Source of the DNA: Neisseriaceae bacterium
Lineage (GTDB): Bacteria; Pseudomonadota; Gammaproteobacteria; Burkholderiales; UBA11063
DNA: 7,169 nt
Assembly (NCBI GenBank): GCA_947454215.1
Contig: CANGJN010000026.1
Location: forward strand, 1 to 7,169
Direction: 5' to 3'
Shown here: one piece after another, positions 6,897 through 7,169 of the stretch
Layout of the letters: each line of letters opens with the position of its first letter
Position numbering within the stretch: the stretch's first letter is position 1
Program-made: the position numbers and the translations under genes
Notes under the pieces: model-generated
Seen by the model: only the letters and a program-made list of their open reading frames with translations
Databases searched by the model: none
Told to the model about the DNA's origin: nothing

Positions 6897-7169
6897 TTAA
6901 TGCTTAATTTTAATAACTTTAACTCTCTCAACCCAATATTGACCGACACTAATTATTTCAAAAATTAGATTATTTAATTTAAAACATGTTCCAATTTTAG
7001 GAATATAGTTTAACTCTTTTAATACTAAACCATTAATTGTCAAACTATTCCAATTAAACTTAATATTTAAATTATATAATTCATTTAGTTCCCTAATTAA
7101 CATAGTACCATCAACTATAAATTCTCCCTTATCATTTTTATAGACCAATGTTTTTCTTTGTGGTGATTC
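6897..7169 (-). CDS. CorB/CorC-family (CNNM-type) membrane protein, C-terminal domain only
   Basis: The last 90 residues of a gene whose start lies beyond the right edge: the frame is open to base 7169. A TTG at 7148 is in frame but internal, since homologous sequence (residues ESPQRKT) continues upstream. Seen: the transporter-associated CorC_HlyC domain that ends this family, with GEFIVDGTMLIRELNELYN at about residues 15-33, NGLVLKELNYIPKIGTCF in the middle, and a basic, beta-rich tail VERVKVIKIKH. Full-length members have a DUF21/CNNM membrane domain and paired CBS domains, and are linked to magnesium (or cobalt) transport. The match GxFIxDGTxxIRxLN resembles E. coli YfjD/CorB, but CorC and hemolysin-like relatives share the same tail, so I do not choose a symbol. 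It is probably in a separate transcript from the pilD operon because 175 bases separate them. Confidence 0.8.
   Translation of the reverse strand, partial: ESPQRKTLVYKNDKGEFIVDGTMLIRELNELYNLNIKFNWNSLTINGLVLKELNYIPKIGTCFKLNNLIFEIISVGQYWVERVKVIKIKH

Noticed and set aside
7146..7148. TTG as a start of a separate 83-residue gene
   Set aside because: The frame remains open to the window edge, and the encoded sequence is the C-terminal domain of a known larger family, so this is an internal codon of a truncated gene.

Overview
The window is a compact, AT-rich stretch of bacterial chromosome. Hand counts of three sample lines gave 23, 27 and 40% G+C. Every gene lies on the minus strand, so transcription runs from high to low coordinates. 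The gene content points to a Gram-negative gammaproteobacterium with a small or AT-drifted genome: BamC and a BepA-type protease act at the outer membrane, dapA sits next to bamC, and there are a type IV prepilin peptidase and a CorB/CorC-type protein. The proteins are rich in Asn, Ile and Lys, as AT mutation pressure would produce. A host-associated or streamlined lifestyle is possible, but the sequence does not name a genus.

Reading in the direction of transcription, the right edge (7169-6897) holds the last 90 residues of a CorB/CorC-family membrane protein. A 175-base AT-rich gap follows, containing one perfect 8-bp inverted repeat. After it come six genes packed end to end: pilD (prepilin peptidase), coaE (dephospho-CoA kinase), an asmA-family gene, dapA (dihydrodipicolinate synthase), bamC (BAM-complex lipoprotein) and a bepA-like gene that runs off the left edge. 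The five junctions are a 1-base overlap (TAATG), a 4-base overlap (ATGA), and gaps of 6, 7 and 7 bases. This strongly suggests one operon with translational coupling.

Functionally, the operon joins two housekeeping enzymes with envelope biogenesis. CoaE does the last step of coenzyme A synthesis. DapA does the first committed step of the lysine/diaminopimelate pathway, which also feeds peptidoglycan. The envelope proteins are PilD, the AsmA-like protein, BamC and the BepA-like protease. BamC and BepA both act at the outer-membrane beta-barrel assembly site.

All complete reading frames look intact and every expected catalytic motif is present. The points worth a second look are a DapA whose lysine-feedback site is largely unmatched, DapA and CoaE motif substitutions, a corrected pilD start, an odd BepA signal sequence, and the operon arrangement itself. 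I saw no mobile element, CRISPR array, RNA gene or clearly novel system.
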